Positions 7,783 to 15,784 of a stretch of DNA of 64,000 bases are shown one piece after another. The position numbers and the translations under genes are program-made. The notes under the pieces are model-generated. The model was not told the DNA's origin. It searched no databases and worked only from the letters and a program-made list of their open reading frames with translations. The stretch is from Acididesulfobacillus acetoxydans (GTDB lineage Bacteria > Bacillota > Desulfitobacteriia > Desulfitobacteriales > Desulfitobacteriaceae): the NCBI RefSeq assembly GCF_902729405.1, contig NZ_LR746496.1, positions 3,906,001-3,970,000 on the forward strand, in the 5' to 3' direction. How positions within the stretch are numbered: the stretch's first letter is position 1; every line of letters begins with the position of its first letter.

Positions 7783-8481
7783 CTAACGTTCGTCTTTGCG
7801 CCCGAAAACAAGTTCCGCCAGGATTTCATAGGACTTGAGCCTGCTGTAAGAGAGCAAGTCATCCCATTGCGACTTGCGGACATCCCAAGGACAAAAACTG
7901 GAAATGCGGCTGGCAAACCCCAAGGGCTGCCCGCCGAAATGCTTCTCCAGCCTGCGTTGGGCCAAGCTGACCGGGCCGGGGGAATGAGCCGTACAAGCGA
8001 TCGGCTCCAAACACACGGCGGGCTTCCCCGCATAGGTTATCAACAGGCTGGTGCCTGAGAGGGGTTGAACGTCAACCAAACCGCGCTCCACCTCTCCTGT
8101 CAGCCCGACCGGGTCCGGATGAAACCGGGCACCCAAAGCACGCCAAAAATCCTCCTCTTGAGGTGAACAAACCGGAGCCACAAAACTTTGCGCTCCCATC
8201 TCCCTGGCAAAACGCAGCACGAACCGGATGATCCCTTGTTCCAAGGATCCGTCAAGGCGCAGCCCTTCCAGGAGGACGAGCCGCTCTGAAGCGCTGAGAA
8301 CCACCTCGGCAGGGGACTCCGATCCCGCGATTTCCAAGACCTGATAACCGGGAAAGCGCAGGGTGTTGCGGATACTGCGGCCGCTTTCGGCCAGGAACGC
8401 ACCCAGAGCACTGCTCCAGTCTTCCCAGGCCGCTTCTTCCCAATCCCGGACCGGTTCGAGTTTAATTTCAACGCGTGGCAT
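7783..8481 (-). CDS. Conserved-looking protein of unknown function
   Basis: A 232-residue soluble protein that I do not recognise. The ATG at 8479-8481 follows an AAAGGAAAG ribosome site; a longer in-frame start seven codons upstream lacks one. Two features recall GNAT acyltransferase folds (a helix before FVAPVCSP and then EEDFWRALGARFH), but no acetyl-CoA loop is evident. Codon use is like that of the neighbours, so it is probably a real gene. It stands between the TauE unit and the PHP gene, both on the same strand. Confidence 0.65.
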   Translation of the reverse strand: MPRVEIKLEPVRDWEEAAWEDWSSALGAFLAESGRSIRNTLRFPGYQVLEIAGSESPAEVVLSASERLVLLEGLRLDGSLEQGIIRFVLRFAREMGAQSFVAPVCSPQEEDFWRALGARFHPDPVGLTGEVERGLVDVQPLSGTSLLITYAGKPAVCLEPIACTAHSPGPVSLAQRRLEKHFGGQPLGFASRISSFCPWDVRKSQWDDLLSYSRLKSYEILAELVFGRKDER

Positions 8482-8578
8482 GCAATCTTTCCTTTCCGGC
8501 AAATGTACACCTCGCCTGAGCCATCGGCAGCATCAGGGCTGACGTAAGTTTTAATTACCTTCCCAAGGGGAGAAAAAA

Positions 8579-8599
8579 TTCTCCGGCGAAGCCGGAGAA
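8579..8599 (-). terminator. Rho-independent terminator of the PHP phosphatase gene
   Basis: A perfect 9-bp stem (TTCTCCGGC with GCCGGAGAA) and a 3-base loop are followed on the minus strand by six T residues. It lies 36 bases after the stop of the PHP gene. Confidence 0.9.
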
Positions 8600-8634
8600 C
8601 GGATTCGGGATTCTTCAGTTATTCTGCCTCAGAC

Positions 8635-9408
8635 TCAGACAGAATATGCCACAATAGGATAGGGAATCAGTCGCCTTTGTTCAAAACCCACAAGCGCCTC
8701 GGCCCCCAGGCGGCGGGCCATCCCGGCGGCCTCCGCCAAATCTCTTCCCACGGCGGCAGCCTCATGCGCGTCCGAACCGAGAGTGATGGGAACATGGCGC
8801 CTTATGATCTCTTTCAACAAACGCTCCTCCGGATAGAATTCCCCGACGGGTTTATTCCTGCCGTTGGTATTAATTTCAATCGCGCACCCGGTCTCCGCCG
8901 CCGCCGCTAAGGTTTCCTCCGCCAGCTCCAGGATGTCGCTCTTCGGACGCACTCCGTAGATCTTGATTAGGTCCAAATGCCCCAGAGTCGTAAAAAGCCC
9001 GCTGCGAGCCGCCTGGACGACTAAGCCGAAGTAGTCTCGATACAACCGGTCCGGCTCCGCTTCCCGGTGACGCTGCTCCTGCCCGGGGGCGTCAAAAGCC
9101 CAACCTCTGATTTCATGCACAGACCCAATCGCGTAATCAAAAGGAAAGGAGGCGAGAATTCCTCTTACTTTCTCTTCCTCCCCCGGGCGGTAATCCACTT
9201 CAAGCCCCACCCTCACTTTGAGCCCCGGAAACTCAGCCGCCACCTCGCTGAGCAACGGCAAGTTCAAATCTTCGTAGTACAAGTCATGGTCGGCGAAACC
9301 CACTTCCCGTAAACCTTTCGCCGCGGCCGTTCGCAAAAAAGCCCGGACGTTTTCCCGGTCAGCCGGCCTGTCCCGGTGTCCCGTTAAATGCACATGCAGA
9401 TCCAACAC
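8635..9408 (-). CDS. PHP-domain phosphatase, histidinol-phosphatase-like
   Basis: A 257-residue PHP-family metal-dependent hydrolase. Motif I (DLHVHLTGHRD) is at the N-terminus, ADHDLYYED follows, GSVHEI is central and GSDAHEAAAVG is near the C-terminus; these supply the His/Asp ligands of a trinuclear metal site. The length matches HisK-type histidinol-phosphate phosphatases (260-280 residues), but no his genes are nearby, so the substrate is uncertain. The start is GTG (9406-9408) after GGGGAAG. The transcript begins at a good promoter (9506-9534) and ends at the hairpin at 8579-8599, so the gene is monocistronic. Confidence 0.85.
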   Translation of the reverse strand: MLDLHVHLTGHRDRPADRENVRAFLRTAAAKGLREVGFADHDLYYEDLNLPLLSEVAAEFPGLKVRVGLEVDYRPGEEEKVRGILASFPFDYAIGSVHEIRGWAFDAPGQEQRHREAEPDRLYRDYFGLVVQAARSGLFTTLGHLDLIKIYGVRPKSDILELAEETLAAAAETGCAIEINTNGRNKPVGEFYPEERLLKEIIRRHVPITLGSDAHEAAAVGRDLAEAAGMARRLGAEALVGFEQRRLIPYPIVAYSV

Positions 9409-9432
9409 GCGTCTTCCCCGCCTTCATGATCA

Positions 9433-9507
9433 TCAGAATAATTCCCGAACTTCTCATCCCCGATGGCCCTTACCTCAGAATAATTCCCGAACTTGTCATC
9501 CCCGATG
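9433..9507. repeat. Two near-identical 30-base direct repeats in the PHP gene leader
   Basis: A roughly 30-base block (from about 9433) recurs at about 9477 with one mismatch; the spacing is about 43 bases. Both copies lie between the predicted transcription start and the coding region of the PHP gene. Confidence 0.8.
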
Positions 9508-9534
9508 TATATGAATCCCCTTTACTGGGTACAA
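9506..9534 (-). promoter_or_regulatory. Predicted sigma-A promoter of the PHP gene
   Basis: On the minus strand TTGTAC and TATACA boxes are separated by exactly 17 bases. The predicted start is near 9499, leaving a 90-base leader that contains the direct repeats. Confidence 0.65.
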
Positions 9535-9588
9535 TCTAATTAGTCTCACGTTTTCCAATTTTTATCCCCACTCCTCTCTTTTACTTAA

Positions 9589-9620
9589 GCTTGCGGCTTT
9601 CCGGCCGCAAGCATTTTTTT
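9589..9620 (+). terminator. Plus-strand terminator with no gene in front of it
   Basis: GCTTGCGGC pairs with GCCGCAAGC, and seven T residues follow on the plus strand (9614-9620). No plus-strand ORF precedes it for several kilobases. See the findings. Confidence 0.65.
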
Positions 9621-9698
9621 CGTACTCGGATCCTTAAGCCGCGTACTCAGGCCCCTAGGCCGCGCCTGCACAACTCGGAGAACAGTTTAAAAGACCGG

Positions 9699-10190
9699 CT
9701 AATCCGCTGACAATACCTTAACCATAAGTTTTCGCTCCTCAGCAAAGCCCAATTTCTCATAAAGAGAGAGCGCCTTGACATTGTGGCTGCTGACCGCCAG
9801 CCCCAGATACGGAATCCGAGCCGCCCGGCAGTGATCCTCCGCCGCCTTGAGGAGAGCGCTGCCCGCGCCGCGGCCCCTGAATTCCTTGGAGACCGCAAGA
9901 TCCATCACCCATCCTTGACTGAGTCCCGTCAGTTCTTCCTTCGCCCCCGGAAACAGGATCAGATACCCGGCTTTAACCGGACCTCCTTGGTCATCTTCTG
10001 ACTCCGCGATGAAGGCGACGGAATCGGACTGCTGAATCCAGGTCCACAAGCCTTTTAAGATGCCGATGCGGTAGTTCAAAGTCCGGCTCGCCGGCTGCCG
10101 GCGCCAAGGTGAAACACTGTCAAGAATCACGGTCTTTCCCAGGGCATAAATAAAAGGCCAATCATGAACATCTCCCACGCGGATACGCAT
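9699..10190 (-). CDS. GNAT-family N-acetyltransferase, RimI-like
   Basis: A 163-residue GNAT acetyltransferase. VMDLAVSKEFRGRGAGSALL contains the acetyl-CoA-binding R/Q-x-x-G-x-G/A loop, and SHNVKALSLYEKLGF is the usual C-terminal motif B. The start ATG (10188-10190) follows AAGGGGTGA; upstream in-frame codons run through a 35-bp tandem repeat and are not part of the protein. The substrate (a protein N-terminus or a small molecule) cannot be inferred. No clear minus-strand terminator follows. Confidence 0.85.
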   Translation of the reverse strand: MRIRVGDVHDWPFIYALGKTVILDSVSPWRRQPASRTLNYRIGILKGLWTWIQQSDSVAFIAESEDDQGGPVKAGYLILFPGAKEELTGLSQGWVMDLAVSKEFRGRGAGSALLKAAEDHCRAARIPYLGLAVSSHNVKALSLYEKLGFAEERKLMVKVLSAD

Positions 10191-10255
10191 ACTATCACCC
10201 CTTGCATCAATGTATGCATTGGGAGCGACACTCGCCCCGCAAACGAACCTGCCGC

Positions 10256-10360
10256 GGGCATCGTTTTGCGGGTTGTTCGCGTTCTGCCGAGGGCATCGTT
10301 TTGCGGGTTGTTCGCGTTCTGCCGAGGACATCGCTTTGCGGGTTGTTCACGTTCTGCCGC
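10256..10360. repeat. Three tandem copies of a 35-bp repeat
   Basis: Copies start at 10256, 10291 and 10326; the first two are nearly identical and the third has a few changes. The array lies between the divergent GNAT and Na/Pi transporter genes. Confidence 0.9.
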
Positions 10361-10451
10361 GCGGCCGGGGAAGATATACTGTAAGGAACGCGGCTGAGCC
10401 TTTACCAAAAGAGGGGTACAAAGATCTCAGTGCAAGACGGGAGTGAGGAAA

Positions 10452-11360
10452 ATGCCTCTCTTCGTTCTCGGGCTCTTCGCCCTTTTGGGCGGTATGCATA
10501 CCTTGCGTCAGGGGCTGCAAGCCCTGGCCGCGAGCCGGCTGCGCCGGGCTTTGCTTTGGATGACCCAAACCCCTTGGCGCGGCTTTTGGAGCGGGACCTT
10601 GGCGACCGCACTTATACAGTCCAGCAACATCCTGACCGTAATGGCAGTCTCGTTGGTCGACGCCGGCCTTCTCCCTTTTGCCGGCGCCCTCTACCTCGTC
10701 CTTGGCAGCAACATCGGTACGACCGTCACCACCCAACTCCTGACCCTGCCCCTCAACCGTTTTGCCGTGTACGCCCTGCTTCTGGGCGCCCTGGGTTATC
10801 TTTTCCTGCCCAAACGCAAACGCTATCTGGGCCTGACTTTACTCGGACTCGGCTTGCTCTTCTTGGGACTGATGATCTTGGATGCCGGTCTCAGACCTTT
10901 AGCTGACCATGCCGGCGTGCAGAATCTCCTCCATAACCTGGGAAACAACCATCTCCGCGCCATCCTGGCCGGTGCGCTGCTTTCTGCGCTGCTCCAGTCC
11001 TCAAGCGCCACCACCGGGATCGTTATGCTCCTTACCCAGCAAGGCGCCATAACTCTGCCCACCGCCGTCGCTTTTGTCTTCGGTGCCAACATTGGCACGT
11101 GCGGCGCCGCCCTGGTGGCTTCTCTGGGCGCAAAACGGGCCGCTCAACGCGTCGCCTTATTTCACGTTCTTCTCAACGTGTTCGGCGTACTTTGCTTTCT
11201 GCCCTTTCTCGTCCCGCTCGCCAACCTGCTCACTCTTCTGGGCGGCAATCCGACCCGTCAGGTGGCCAACGCCCATACCCTTTTCAACGTAATTTCCTCG
11301 CTCTTGGCTTTCCCCCTGACCCCGTACGCGGGTAAGTTCTTGGAAAGGATCCTGCCCTGA
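10452..11360 (+). CDS. Na/Pi-cotransporter II-family membrane protein, short form
   Basis: A 302-residue polytopic membrane protein with the duplicated QSS signature of the NptA/PNaS family (ALIQSSNILT near residue 57 and LLQSSSATTG near residue 185) and two GSNIGTTVT/GANIGTCGA motifs. Family members import phosphate with sodium. Many bacterial homologues carry a C-terminal PhoU-like domain, which is absent here. The ATG at 10452 was chosen for its spacing from GGGAGTGAGG; a GTG nine bases upstream is in frame. It is one of few plus-strand genes, divergent from the GNAT gene. Confidence 0.85.
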   Translation: MPLFVLGLFALLGGMHTLRQGLQALAASRLRRALLWMTQTPWRGFWSGTLATALIQSSNILTVMAVSLVDAGLLPFAGALYLVLGSNIGTTVTTQLLTLPLNRFAVYALLLGALGYLFLPKRKRYLGLTLLGLGLLFLGLMILDAGLRPLADHAGVQNLLHNLGNNHLRAILAGALLSALLQSSSATTGIVMLLTQQGAITLPTAVAFVFGANIGTCGAALVASLGAKRAAQRVALFHVLLNVFGVLCFLPFLVPLANLLTLLGGNPTRQVANAHTLFNVISSLLAFPLTPYAGKFLERILP

Positions 11361-11456
11361 GTCCCTCCCCGGGGACACCTTGTCCGCCCCGGCAAGGTCG
11401 GGGCGCCCCCGACGCGCTGACGGACCGGCCACGCCGGCCTGCGCTCCCTCGGGCGC

Positions 11457-11993
11457 CTAAGACGCTGACCCCCGCACTCCGAACTTCGCGGCAATCAGAT
11501 CGCAAAGTCCGGCTGCGTCATCCAAACCATAACAGGGTACGCCGGTATCAAACGCGGTGTCGGTCGCGATCGCGATCAGTTCTTCCGGCGCGCAGAGCAG
11601 TTCCCGGTGCGCGGCCGCCCGGAAGACTTCGATCTTAGGTTTCTTGCCGTGTTTGTACCCTTCGGTAAAAATCAGGTCCACTCCCCGGATCAGGGCGATC
11701 ACGGCATCCAGATCCTGCTCTTCCCGAACAGCCTCCAGGATGGCAATTTTCTTCGGTGAAGAGATGACCACCGTGTCTGCCCCGGCTTGGGCAAAGCGCC
11801 AAGTATCCTTACCCGGCCTGTCCATTTCAAACCCGTGCACATCGTGCTTAACGGCGGCGACCCGCCAATTTCTGCGTTTGGCCTCGCTCACCAGCTTTTC
11901 CAGCAGAGTCGTCTTACCCGCGTTCGACTTGCCGACGACAGAAACGACTGGAATTCCGGCCGGACCGTCACCCGTCTGTTCCAACATAGCCAC
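11457..11993 (-). CDS. mobB: Molybdopterin-guanine dinucleotide biosynthesis protein B
   Basis: A 178-residue P-loop protein (Walker A GKSNAGKTTL) with the MobB segments WRVAAVKHDVHGFEMDRPGK and LIFTEGYKHGKKPKIEVFR. MobB binds GTP and assists MobA in attaching GMP to molybdopterin. The GTG at 11991-11993 lies two bases after the moeA stop and follows a GGGAGG site within moeA, making it a better start than in-frame ATGs inside moeA. It is co-transcribed with moeA. Molybdenum enzymes that could use the cofactor include the xanthine dehydrogenases at 58-64 kb, although those normally use the cytosine dinucleotide form or unmodified cofactor. Confidence 0.93.
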   Translation of the reverse strand: MAMLEQTGDGPAGIPVVSVVGKSNAGKTTLLEKLVSEAKRRNWRVAAVKHDVHGFEMDRPGKDTWRFAQAGADTVVISSPKKIAILEAVREEQDLDAVIALIRGVDLIFTEGYKHGKKPKIEVFRAAAHRELLCAPEELIAIATDTAFDTGVPCYGLDDAAGLCDLIAAKFGVRGSAS

Positions 11994-11995
11994 GC

Positions 11996-13210
11996 TCAAT
12001 CCTCCCATTCTCCCATCCAATAAGCCTCCAGGATCTCCCCTTCTTCCACCGGACCGTGTCCGCCCGGAATGTCAACCAGGAGCTGCCGCCCCACCATGGA
12101 TTTCAAAATACCCGATCCCTGCGCTCCTTCCGGGTCGGCCCACACGGTACTTTCCCTCATCACCGCTTTCGCCCGCAAAAAGCGGCGCTGCCGCCCTCCT
12201 TTGGCGAATCCCCCCGCCATCCTCACCGCGAATTTCCGTCCCAATGGGTCTGCCAGACCCGCGCACAGCCGCAAGGCCGGGCGCACCAGCAATTCAAAAG
12301 TGACCAGCGCGGCCGCGGGGTTGCCGGAAAGGGAGAAATACAGGCGCCCGTCTTTCTCTCCCACACAGGCCGGAGTGCCGGGCTTCAACCGCACTTTCCA
12401 GAAGAGAATCTCGCAGCCGTAGGCCTCCAAGGAGCGGGGCAGCAAATCATAGTCTCCTACGGATGCCCCCCCGGTTGTGACGACCATGTCCACGTCTTCC
12501 AGGTCCCGTAAGGCCTGCAGGGTTTCTGCCTGCCTATCGGGTACCAACGGCTTTTGGACGACCTCACACCCGGCTGCGAGCAGAAGTCCCAGCAGCGTGA
12601 AACTATTGCTGTTATAGATCTTGCCCGGGGCCAGCGGCTCGCCGGCCTCCGTCAGTTCGCTGCCGCTGGAGAAAACCCCGACGCGCGGTTTGCGCCGGAC
12701 CGGCACCCGGTCCAAGCCAAACGCCGCCAAGAGTCCCACCGCCGCCGGGCTCAGTCTCGTTCCTTGCCCGAGCAGGAAATCCCCTCTTTTCAGCTCGTCC
12801 CCCTCGGGGACAACGTTGGCGCCCGGCAGAACCGGGCGCTTGACGACGACATCTCCCCCTTCCGACACGGTGTCCTCCATTCGGACCACGCAGTTGGCCC
12901 CCGGGGGCAAGGGAGCCCCTGTAAAAATCTTCGCCGCCTCGCCCGCCAAGATCGTCCGCTCCGGCCACGACCCGGCCGGAATTTCGCTCACAACTTTCAG
13001 ACGCAAAGGGCCCGCGCTCAGCGCCTCGGCCCGGTAGGCATACCCGTCCAGTGGAGAGCGATCGAAAGGGGGATGAGCAAGAGGAGAATAGAGATCCCGG
13101 GCTAAGACCCTGCCGTAAGCCGCGGTCAAGGCCACCTCTTCGCTCGCCGCCCGGTGCACCCGGGAAAGAATAAGTTCCCTTGCCTCTTCCAGTTCTAAGT
13201 TCGTCCGCAT
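11996..13210 (-). CDS. moeA: Molybdopterin molybdenumtransferase
   Basis: A 404-residue MoeA. Visible family features are ALTAAYGRVLARDL, PPFDRSPLDGYA, IFTGAPLPPGANCVVRMEDT, VGVFSSGSEL, VTTGGASVGDYD and the GNPAAALVTFE loop. MoeA inserts molybdate into adenylated molybdopterin. The ATG at 13208-13210 is 9 bases after GTGGGG and gives the usual length of about 400 residues. Longer in-frame starts would overlap fapA and are unlikely. It forms a two-gene operon with mobB. Confidence 0.94.
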   Translation of the reverse strand: MRTNLELEEARELILSRVHRAASEEVALTAAYGRVLARDLYSPLAHPPFDRSPLDGYAYRAEALSAGPLRLKVVSEIPAGSWPERTILAGEAAKIFTGAPLPPGANCVVRMEDTVSEGGDVVVKRPVLPGANVVPEGDELKRGDFLLGQGTRLSPAAVGLLAAFGLDRVPVRRKPRVGVFSSGSELTEAGEPLAPGKIYNSNSFTLLGLLLAAGCEVVQKPLVPDRQAETLQALRDLEDVDMVVTTGGASVGDYDLLPRSLEAYGCEILFWKVRLKPGTPACVGEKDGRLYFSLSGNPAAALVTFELLVRPALRLCAGLADPLGRKFAVRMAGGFAKGGRQRRFLRAKAVMRESTVWADPEGAQGSGILKSMVGRQLLVDIPGGHGPVEEGEILEAYWMGEWED

Positions 13211-13286
13211 AAATTCCATCCCCACTTCATAAACACTGACACTGCCTAAATATCCCGGAAACACTGCCCAATCACGGGAACGCTCT

Positions 13287-15350
13287 TCAAGACGGCGGAG
13301 TGGATGATCCGGGCTCAATCCCGCCCCTGATTCCCGGCCAGGCGCCGGCACGCAGTTTTTCCACTTGCACCCGTCCCTCCGCCCGAAATATCTCCAGATT
13401 CCGGCACGCTTCTTCAATCCGAATTATTTCCTTATTCACGCTTACCAATACATTCGGATGACAGTAATCCACCTTGAGCCTTTTCGTCCCGCTGATTTGC
13501 ACTAAGGTGCTAGAAACCTCCGACCCTCCCAGTTCCCGGATAAAGACATTTCCGCCGGCCAAAACGCTGCCGCCTCGGCAGACTCCTTGGATTTCGACGT
13601 CTCCGTCCGCCTGAAGCTGAACATTATAGGTGCCCTTGCTGCAGAAGAAATCCCCGCCGCAGGCCACGGTCGTGCCCTGGATGTATTCGACCCGGCAGTT
13701 CAAGTGTTCCGGAACCTCCGGGGAGATGTTCGCGACCATGCGGGCCAGGACCTCCTCGACTTTCACCAGGGCCGGAACAGACTGAGGATCCAAAGGACCC
13801 AGGCCTGTCAAAAACCGCTTGCCGGTGTGAATAGCGTCGATGAATTCTTTGGTCACGAGTTCGTCTTTGTGTCCCCGCAGATAGCTTTCCGTTTCCGCCA
13901 TCTTTTTCGGGAATTTGGCGAAATTCCGCTCCAGGATCAGTTTCAGGCTTTGTCCCGATCTTAGCCGGGCGGCCCCGGCAGCTGCGACCAGTTCGGCCGT
14001 TTGACGCAGGCACTCCCTCAGATCACCCTGCAGTTCTTGCAGCCGGCGCAGCAAGCCGGAGTGAAAGACATATTTTTCGCCCACGGTAATCCGACCGCCG
14101 TAAACAGGCCGCTTGACGCTCAGCCCTTTTTCGGCCCGTATCTCCGCGTGTGACACCCCGCCGTTGATTTCCACTCTGCCTTTGGCTGCGACCCGCAGTC
14201 CGTCCTGCACATTGCCGTTGATCACCACGTCCCCGGGAAACTCAATACTGCCGCTTTCCAAGTCGACATCTTGATTCAGAACATAGACATTGTCCACCCC
14301 ATAAGTATAATTGTCAAACTTAACCGGTCGTCCCGGACAGGTCGCCAAGACTTCCAAGCCATCCTCAGACAAGCGGACGTTCTGTTTCAGGCGGAATTGG
14401 AAATCTTTCCACGCTTCCACCGGAATGGCCCGCCCCAAGATATTTGTCCCCGGCACCCCCGGCACTCCGGGAATCTTGCGGGCTAAGACCGCCCCCTCGG
14501 GTACCAGTTCGATCTTCGAGGCAAAGAAATCAATCCGATCCCGTTGCTCCGCCATGACCTGACTTTTTTGGTCCGGCAGCTCCAGCAAGCGCGGCGGCCG
14601 GCCGGGAACCGGCGCCTGTGCCTTAGCCACGACCACCTCTTCCCCATCGGCGACCGCCAGCATTTCACTCCAGGCTTGTTCACGGATGCCGTAAACGATT
14701 TTTAGTTCCCGGAGATCTTCTGCCAAACGCTCTTGATCCCAGTACTCACCCGCAGGGGGGCCTTCCTCCCAAAACACATGCGCCTCAATACTTAACATCT
14801 CCCCGTAAGGAATCGACTCCGGCAGGGCGAACCTTCCGGGCCTGCGTTTGACAACTTTGGCGGCAGCCTCCAACCCCTGAAAGCGAACACTGATCTGCCA
14901 AGTGAACCGCCCAGCTTCAACCGTAGGATAAAACTCCAAATCGCTGCCGGCCTCGACGGTGAAAGGGGTCTCCTCCTCCTCTCCCCTGTAGAGTAACCTA
15001 CCTCCGCAAACGAACGGAATAAACCTCTCCACCCTTTCCGGGCAGTGAATGCGAAAGAATCCCTTCTCCCGGACCGCCGCGGCGACGTGCCTTGGGAGAA
15101 AACCCTGCTCCGCCCCGCCGGGACTGCCCGCTGAGCCAGGCGGGAGATCGCTTGCGGCTTCATCCGCGGCTTCATCCGTGGCTTTATCTGCGGCTTCATC
15201 CCAAATCACCCTGACCTGCCAGCGGCGAGACAAAAGCCCCGGCTTTTGCAGCGTTTCCAGCCGGAGCGCAGAGGGAGCCAGGCCCAATTTGTCCGCCCAA
15301 ACTTCCCGAATTTCCTGCAAAGAGCGCCCGTGTACAATCTCTTCCGGCAT
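13287..15350 (-). CDS. fapA: FapA/DUF342-family protein
   Basis: A 687-residue DUF342 (FapA) protein. It has an N-terminal Jag-N-like segment (residues 1-50), an acidic/Ala linker with a four-residue repeat (EAAD-type, about residues 52-68), and the polymer-like beta-helical FapA core (GDVVINGNVQDGLRVAAKGR, VEINGGVSHAEIRAEKGL). A coiled segment and a beta-rich end follow. FapA family members affect flagellar assembly and cell polarity in some bacteria and are widespread in Clostridia; a precise activity is not established. The ATG follows GGGGG. The gene ends 76 bases before moeA. Confidence 0.85.
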   Translation of the reverse strand: MPEEIVHGRSLQEIREVWADKLGLAPSALRLETLQKPGLLSRRWQVRVIWDEAADKATDEAADEAASDLPPGSAGSPGGAEQGFLPRHVAAAVREKGFFRIHCPERVERFIPFVCGGRLLYRGEEEETPFTVEAGSDLEFYPTVEAGRFTWQISVRFQGLEAAAKVVKRRPGRFALPESIPYGEMLSIEAHVFWEEGPPAGEYWDQERLAEDLRELKIVYGIREQAWSEMLAVADGEEVVVAKAQAPVPGRPPRLLELPDQKSQVMAEQRDRIDFFASKIELVPEGAVLARKIPGVPGVPGTNILGRAIPVEAWKDFQFRLKQNVRLSEDGLEVLATCPGRPVKFDNYTYGVDNVYVLNQDVDLESGSIEFPGDVVINGNVQDGLRVAAKGRVEINGGVSHAEIRAEKGLSVKRPVYGGRITVGEKYVFHSGLLRRLQELQGDLRECLRQTAELVAAAGAARLRSGQSLKLILERNFAKFPKKMAETESYLRGHKDELVTKEFIDAIHTGKRFLTGLGPLDPQSVPALVKVEEVLARMVANISPEVPEHLNCRVEYIQGTTVACGGDFFCSKGTYNVQLQADGDVEIQGVCRGGSVLAGGNVFIRELGGSEVSSTLVQISGTKRLKVDYCHPNVLVSVNKEIIRIEEACRNLEIFRAEGRVQVEKLRAGAWPGIRGGIEPGSSTPPS
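15157..15204. repeat. Four 12-bp tandem units inside fapA
   Basis: Four consecutive degenerate units of the form GCGGCTTCATCC encode a four-residue repeat in the N-terminal linker of FapA. The frame is preserved, so copy number could vary without breaking the protein. Confidence 0.75.
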
Positions 15351-15784
15351 ATGTTAACCCCCGTTTCCCTGATATCCTCTTAACACTTCTTTTCCATATC
15401 TTCTATCTTTGTAAGCTGGGCCGGATCGACGCCATCCATCCGGGCCGAGAGCTGTCCTCTTATATTTAATATCGAATATCTTTGATCTTTCGTATAGCCC
15501 CGCGCTCCTTTCCGTCCCCTTTCCTTAATAATATATCCTTATAATACATGTTTTTTTCCGCATTTACCAGAATACCCCCAACCTATCCGGGAAAACGTCA
15601 AATTCCTATGGCTGGTTAACGGACTTTCACCCTCTGGTTAATCCTCATGCGCGGCGCACACTTAAAGAGAGTCAACCGTCCAAAGGCGATTGACTCTTAA
15701 CATGATCCGCTGCTCTTTACTGCCCTGCCAACGGGTCGAGCTGCCGCTCAAGACCCTTGCTCACCGCTGCCCATATCATTAGAC
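15351..15784. other. Intergenic region between fapA and selD
   Basis: AT-rich, with no credible ORF. It holds the selD-proximal hairpin at 15666-15699 and presumably the fapA promoter, although no unambiguous -35/-10 pair is visible. Confidence 0.5.
15666..15699 (-). terminator. Possible terminator of selD
   Basis: AGAGTCAA pairs with TTGACTCT (with CG-rich inner pairing possible) about 85 bases after the selD stop. The T-run on the minus strand is short, so efficiency is uncertain. Confidence 0.4.

Noticed and set aside
10256-10360. CRISPR array
   Set aside because: Head-to-tail 35-bp copies with no spacers.
13210-13417. Longer reading frame for moeA reaching into fapA
   Set aside because: The extra residues overlap the end of fapA, have no ribosome site and are not MoeA-like; the ATG at 13210 gives the normal length.
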